Of a stretch of 64,000 nucleotides of DNA, positions 61,459-64,000 are shown one piece after another (positions within the stretch are counted from its first letter, which is position 1; each line of letters starts with the position of its first letter). The DNA comes from Sphingomonadales bacterium UBA2369 (lineage in GTDB: Bacteria > Pseudomonadota > Alphaproteobacteria > Sphingomonadales > Sphingomonadaceae), in the NCBI GenBank assembly GCA_002344055.1, contig DDTH01000018.1, forward strand, positions 160,999-224,998, in the 5' to 3' direction. A model generated the notes under the pieces. It ran no database searches, had not been told where the DNA came from, and saw only the letters and a list, made by a program, of their open reading frames with translations. Both the position numbers and the translations under genes were made by a program.

Positions 61459-62156
61459 CGCACGCCTCCCGCTTGGGGCAGGCGCCCAAGCCGGCGGTCC
61501 AGCATCAGCAGCCGTGAACTGTGCACGATGAAGGCGGCGATCGCGGTCGGGATCGCCCACATCGCCAGATTGAGCGGGCTGAGCTGATAGCCGTAGGTCT
61601 CCAGCGTCGACTGGATGACCAGGATCGAGCCGATCGCGAAGAAGATGTCCTCGCCGAAGAAGAGCCCGATATTGTCGGTCGCGGCCGCCTGCGCCTTGAT
61701 CTTTTCGATGCCGTCCTCGTCCAGGTCCGCCTGCCGCTCCGCCGCCGCGACCGCCATCGGCGCCACCAGCGGGCGAACCGTCTGGGGATGGCCGGCGGTG
61801 GTGTGCAGGCCGATCGCGGAGATGATCTGGCGGTAGAGCAGATAGACGATCAGCAGCCCGCCGACGGTCGCCGCCTTCATCCGGATGATCAGCAGGCGTG
61901 CGCGATGCTGCAGGCCGTAGCGTTCCAGCATGCCGATCACCGGCAGCACGATCCAGGGAATGACGATCAGCCGATTGTCGTTGAACGCCTTGCCGAGCGA
62001 CGAGATGACCTGATGCACGTCCCAGCCCGCGAGAAAGCCGGTCGCCAGCGACGCCGCGACCACGACGAACATCGGATTGAAGCGCAGGACGAAGCCGATC
62101 ACGATGATCGGAATGCCCAGCAGCGGCCAGTAATTGACGACCTCAGCCTCTGGCAT
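61455..62156 (-). CDS. DUF969 permease subunit
   Basis: 233 residues with five to six helices. WPLLGIPIIVIGFVLRFNPMFVVVAAS, LGKAFNDNRLIVIPWIVLPVIGMLERYGLQ and RMKAATVGGLLIVYLLYR are DUF969 marks. Works with DUF979. Its start overlaps the 5-oxoprolinase end by 14 bases, so transporter and enzyme are made from one transcript on the minus strand. Confidence 0.85.
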   Translation of the reverse strand: MPEAEVVNYWPLLGIPIIVIGFVLRFNPMFVVVAASLATGFLAGWDVHQVISSLGKAFNDNRLIVIPWIVLPVIGMLERYGLQHRARLLIIRMKAATVGGLLIVYLLYRQIISAIGLHTTAGHPQTVRPLVAPMAVAAAERQADLDEDGIEKIKAQAAATDNIGLFFGEDIFFAIGSILVIQSTLETYGYQLSPLNLAMWAIPTAIAAFIVHSSRLLMLDRRLGRLPQAGGVR

Positions 62157-63867
62157 AGCCCCCTCCCCCCGGCGTCAGGATGACGAACCTGTCCCCCGCC
62201 GCCATTTCAGACGATGCGGTGGCGGTCAGGATTTCCTCCCGGCCATCCGCGCGCACCACCTTGTTGATCCCCGCCGCCGCGTCGCCGCCGCCCGCCAGCC
62301 CCTTGGGCGCCACCCGCCGCCGGTTGGACAGGATGTTGGCCGTCATCGGCTCCAGGAAGCGCACGACCCGCTCCACCCCGTCGCCGCCGCGGTTCGCGCC
62401 TTCTCCGCCGGAACCGCGCCGGACCGCGAACCTTTCCAGCAGCACCGGCAGCCGCGTCTCCAATATTTCCGGATCGGTCAGGCGGCTGTTGGTCATGTGC
62501 GTCTGCACCGCGCTCGCGCCATCAAAGCCCGGTCCGGCGCCGGAGCCGCCCGCGATCGTCTCGTAATATTGGTGGCGGTCATTGCCGAAGGTGAAATTGT
62601 TCATCGTCCCCTGGCTCGGCGCGAGCGCTCGGCAAGCCGCGAACAGGCAGTCGGTGATCACCTGGCTGGTCTCGACATTCCCCGCCACGACCGCAGCCGG
62701 GTAATTCGGATTCAGCATCGACCCTTCCGGCACGCGCAGCTCGATCGGCCGCATGCAGCCGTCATTCATCGGGATCGCATCGTCCACGAGCGTGCGGAAG
62801 ACATAGAGTGTTGCCGCCCGGCAGATCGAATAAGGCGCGTTGAAATTATCGCCGAGCTGGGCGCTGGTTCCGGTAAAATCGACGATCGCCGAGCGCGCCT
62901 CGCGGTCGACCTTGATCGCCACGGACACCGTCGCACCGTTGTCCATCTCATAGGCGAAGGCGCCATCCTGCAGTGAGCCGATCAGCCGCCGCACCGCCTC
63001 TTCGGCATTGGCCATGACGTGGCGCATGTAGGCGTCGACGAAATCCCGCCCGCGATCCGCCGCGATCCGCTGCAATTCGCCCGCGCCTCGCGCGCAGGCG
63101 GCGACCTGCGCCTTCAGGTCCGCGATGTTGCGGTCGGGATTGCGCGCCGGCCAGCGCCCCGTCGCCAGCAACGCCCGCATCTCGGCCTCCAGGAAGCGCC
63201 CCCGATCGACCAGCAATTCATTGTCGATCAGCACGCCTTCCTCATGCACGTTGCGGCTGTCGGGTGGCATCGATCCGGGCTTGATCCCGCCAATGTCGGA
63301 ATGATGGCCCCGCGCCGCAACGAACCAGGCGGGCTCGGCATCCGCTTCGTCCGCGAAGACCGGCATGATGACGGTGATGTCGGGCAGATGCGTGCCACCG
63401 CGATAGGGCGCGTTCAGGACGTAGACGTCGCCGGGTTTCATCCCCCGGCCGTCGCGTGCCTCCCCGCGCGCCTCGATGATGATGCGGATGCTGTCGCCCA
63501 TCGACCCGAGATGTACTGGAATGTGCGGCGCATTGGCGATCAGCGCCCCGCCGCGATCGAAGATGGCGCAGGAGAAATCGAGCCGCTCCTTGATGTTCAC
63601 GCTCGACGCCGTGCTTTGCAATGCGACACCCATTTCCTCGGCGATCGCCATGAACAGGTTGCCCATAACTTCGAGGGTGACGGGATCAACCTGGGTGCCC
63701 ATCGCGGGGGCAGTTTCACGGGGGACGGCGCGGGTCAGGATGAGGTTGCCGAGCCTGTCCACCTCGGCCCGCCAGCCGGGTTCGATGACGGTCGTGGCGG
63801 CTTCGTCCACGATGATGGCGGGACCGGGGATTTGGGTGCCGGGCGACAGGCAACCGCGATCGAACAA
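62143..63867 (-). CDS. 5-oxoprolinase/hydantoinase B-type protein, 5' part altered or outside window
   Basis: 574 residues are visible from a TTG at 63867. The first 45 residues (SPGTQIPGPAIIVDEAATTV, IEPGWRAEVDRLGNLILTR) are the end of a hydantoinase A domain, followed by a complete hydantoinase B domain (VDPVTLEVMGNLFMAIAEEMG, GSMGDSIRIIIEARG, HHSDIGGIKPGSMP, ending GGGGYARG). Full-length 5-oxoprolinases of about 1200 residues are such fusions, so most of the A part is missing. The frame remains open upstream to 63972 through palindromic repeats, then meets a stop at 63973-63975, so the gene is probably interrupted. Confidence 0.7.
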   Translation of the reverse strand: MFDRGCLSPGTQIPGPAIIVDEAATTVIEPGWRAEVDRLGNLILTRAVPRETAPAMGTQVDPVTLEVMGNLFMAIAEEMGVALQSTASSVNIKERLDFSCAIFDRGGALIANAPHIPVHLGSMGDSIRIIIEARGEARDGRGMKPGDVYVLNAPYRGGTHLPDITVIMPVFADEADAEPAWFVAARGHHSDIGGIKPGSMPPDSRNVHEEGVLIDNELLVDRGRFLEAEMRALLATGRWPARNPDRNIADLKAQVAACARGAGELQRIAADRGRDFVDAYMRHVMANAEEAVRRLIGSLQDGAFAYEMDNGATVSVAIKVDREARSAIVDFTGTSAQLGDNFNAPYSICRAATLYVFRTLVDDAIPMNDGCMRPIELRVPEGSMLNPNYPAAVVAGNVETSQVITDCLFAACRALAPSQGTMNNFTFGNDRHQYYETIAGGSGAGPGFDGASAVQTHMTNSRLTDPEILETRLPVLLERFAVRRGSGGEGANRGGDGVERVVRFLEPMTANILSNRRRVAPKGLAGGGDAAAGINKVVRADGREEILTATASSEMAAGDRFVILTPGGGGYARG

Positions 63868-63877
63868 ATCCTCCCTG

Positions 63878-64000
63878 TGAGGCGAAGCCTCATGGGGAGG
63901 GGGACCGCCGGCGAAGCCGGTGGTGGAGGGGCCGGTCGCGCCCTTGCGCGAGCGGAAGAAGGTTCGCGTCGCTCATGCCCCTCCACCATGCTGCGCATGG
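63878..64000. repeat. Cluster of REP-like hairpins within the oxoprolinase 5' region
   Basis: Three hairpins with three-base loops: TGAGGC-GAA-GCCTCA at 63878-63892; ACCGCCGGC-GAA-GCCGGTGGT at 63904-63924; CCATGC-TGC-GCATGG at 63986-64000. They are linked by pyrimidine-rich or purine-rich runs (GGGGAGGGGG type). Similar repeats are common in sphingomonad intergenic DNA. The element runs beyond the window. Confidence 0.65.

Noticed and set aside
59528..61489. 653-codon minus-strand frame joining DUF979 and DUF2891 regions
   Set aside because: The first half is an out-of-frame reading of the DUF979 gene; the true DUF2891 start is ATG 60508.
1..64000. CRISPR array or insertion sequence with transposase
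   Set aside because: No regularly spaced direct repeats other than the short iterons and no transposase or integrase reading frame were seen.

Overview
The window looks like high-GC alphaproteobacterial DNA, most likely from a sphingomonad. Gene content, gene order and repeat style point that way; no rRNA or marker gene confirms the genus. It splits into an accessory left part (1 to about 42.85 kb) and an ordinary chromosomal right part.

1-22.3 kb is the core of an integrative and conjugative element (ICE). A maintenance module (DUF2285 protein, excisionase-like HTH protein, RepA-type initiator, iteron-like repeats, ParA, small RHH protein) leads into DUF2840, TraF peptidase, DUF736, lytic transglycosylase, a possible oriT stretch and a VirD2/DUF3363 relaxase. 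The coupling protein TraG and a complete trbBCDEJ-trbK-trbLFGI-DUF2274 type IV secretion operon follow. Two cargo insertions interrupt the backbone: flavin reductase plus FAD oxidoreductase (7.2-9.1 kb) and a secreted HEXXH protein (11.9-12.5 kb). No integrase is visible, so the left end lies outside the window.

22.3-42.5 kb is cargo. It has a LysR regulator and many small detoxification or redox genes: Nudix, epimerase, three thioesterases, DMT exporter, SnoaL-like, TetR, zinc alcohol dehydrogenase, NnrU, YciI, hydrolase, a DsbA-like isomerase, membrane proteins, arsR-arsI, PaiB-like, and ada with a 2OG dioxygenase. A tRNA-Arg(CCG) lies inside at 36.1 kb. The most striking signal is a shared near-palindrome of about 22 bp, seen at nine places between 9.1 and 38.2 kb, each in front of a cargo gene and none in front of trb or tra genes. 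I infer a mobile regulon, probably controlled by the LysR regulator at 22.3 kb.

At 42773-42849 there is a tRNA-Arg-like sequence with a canonical 3' half and an aberrant 5' half, directly before chromosomal genes. It is a good candidate for the right attachment site of the element.

42.9-64 kb looks chromosomal. It carries a HerA-like ATPase, an acyltransferase, and a tightly coupled six-gene operon that fits CoA-dependent aerobic degradation of 2-aminobenzoate (or salicylate): monooxygenase/reductase, SDR, crotonase-like enzyme, acyl-CoA dehydrogenase, RidA, CoA ligase. After it come a branched-chain 2-oxoacid dehydrogenase (E1 alpha, E1 beta, E2), a secreted amidohydrolase, a histidine phosphatase lipoprotein, a PspC group, and a DUF2891/DUF979/DUF969/5-oxoprolinase cluster. 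The 5-oxoprolinase is interrupted or altered near the right edge by short palindromic repeats.
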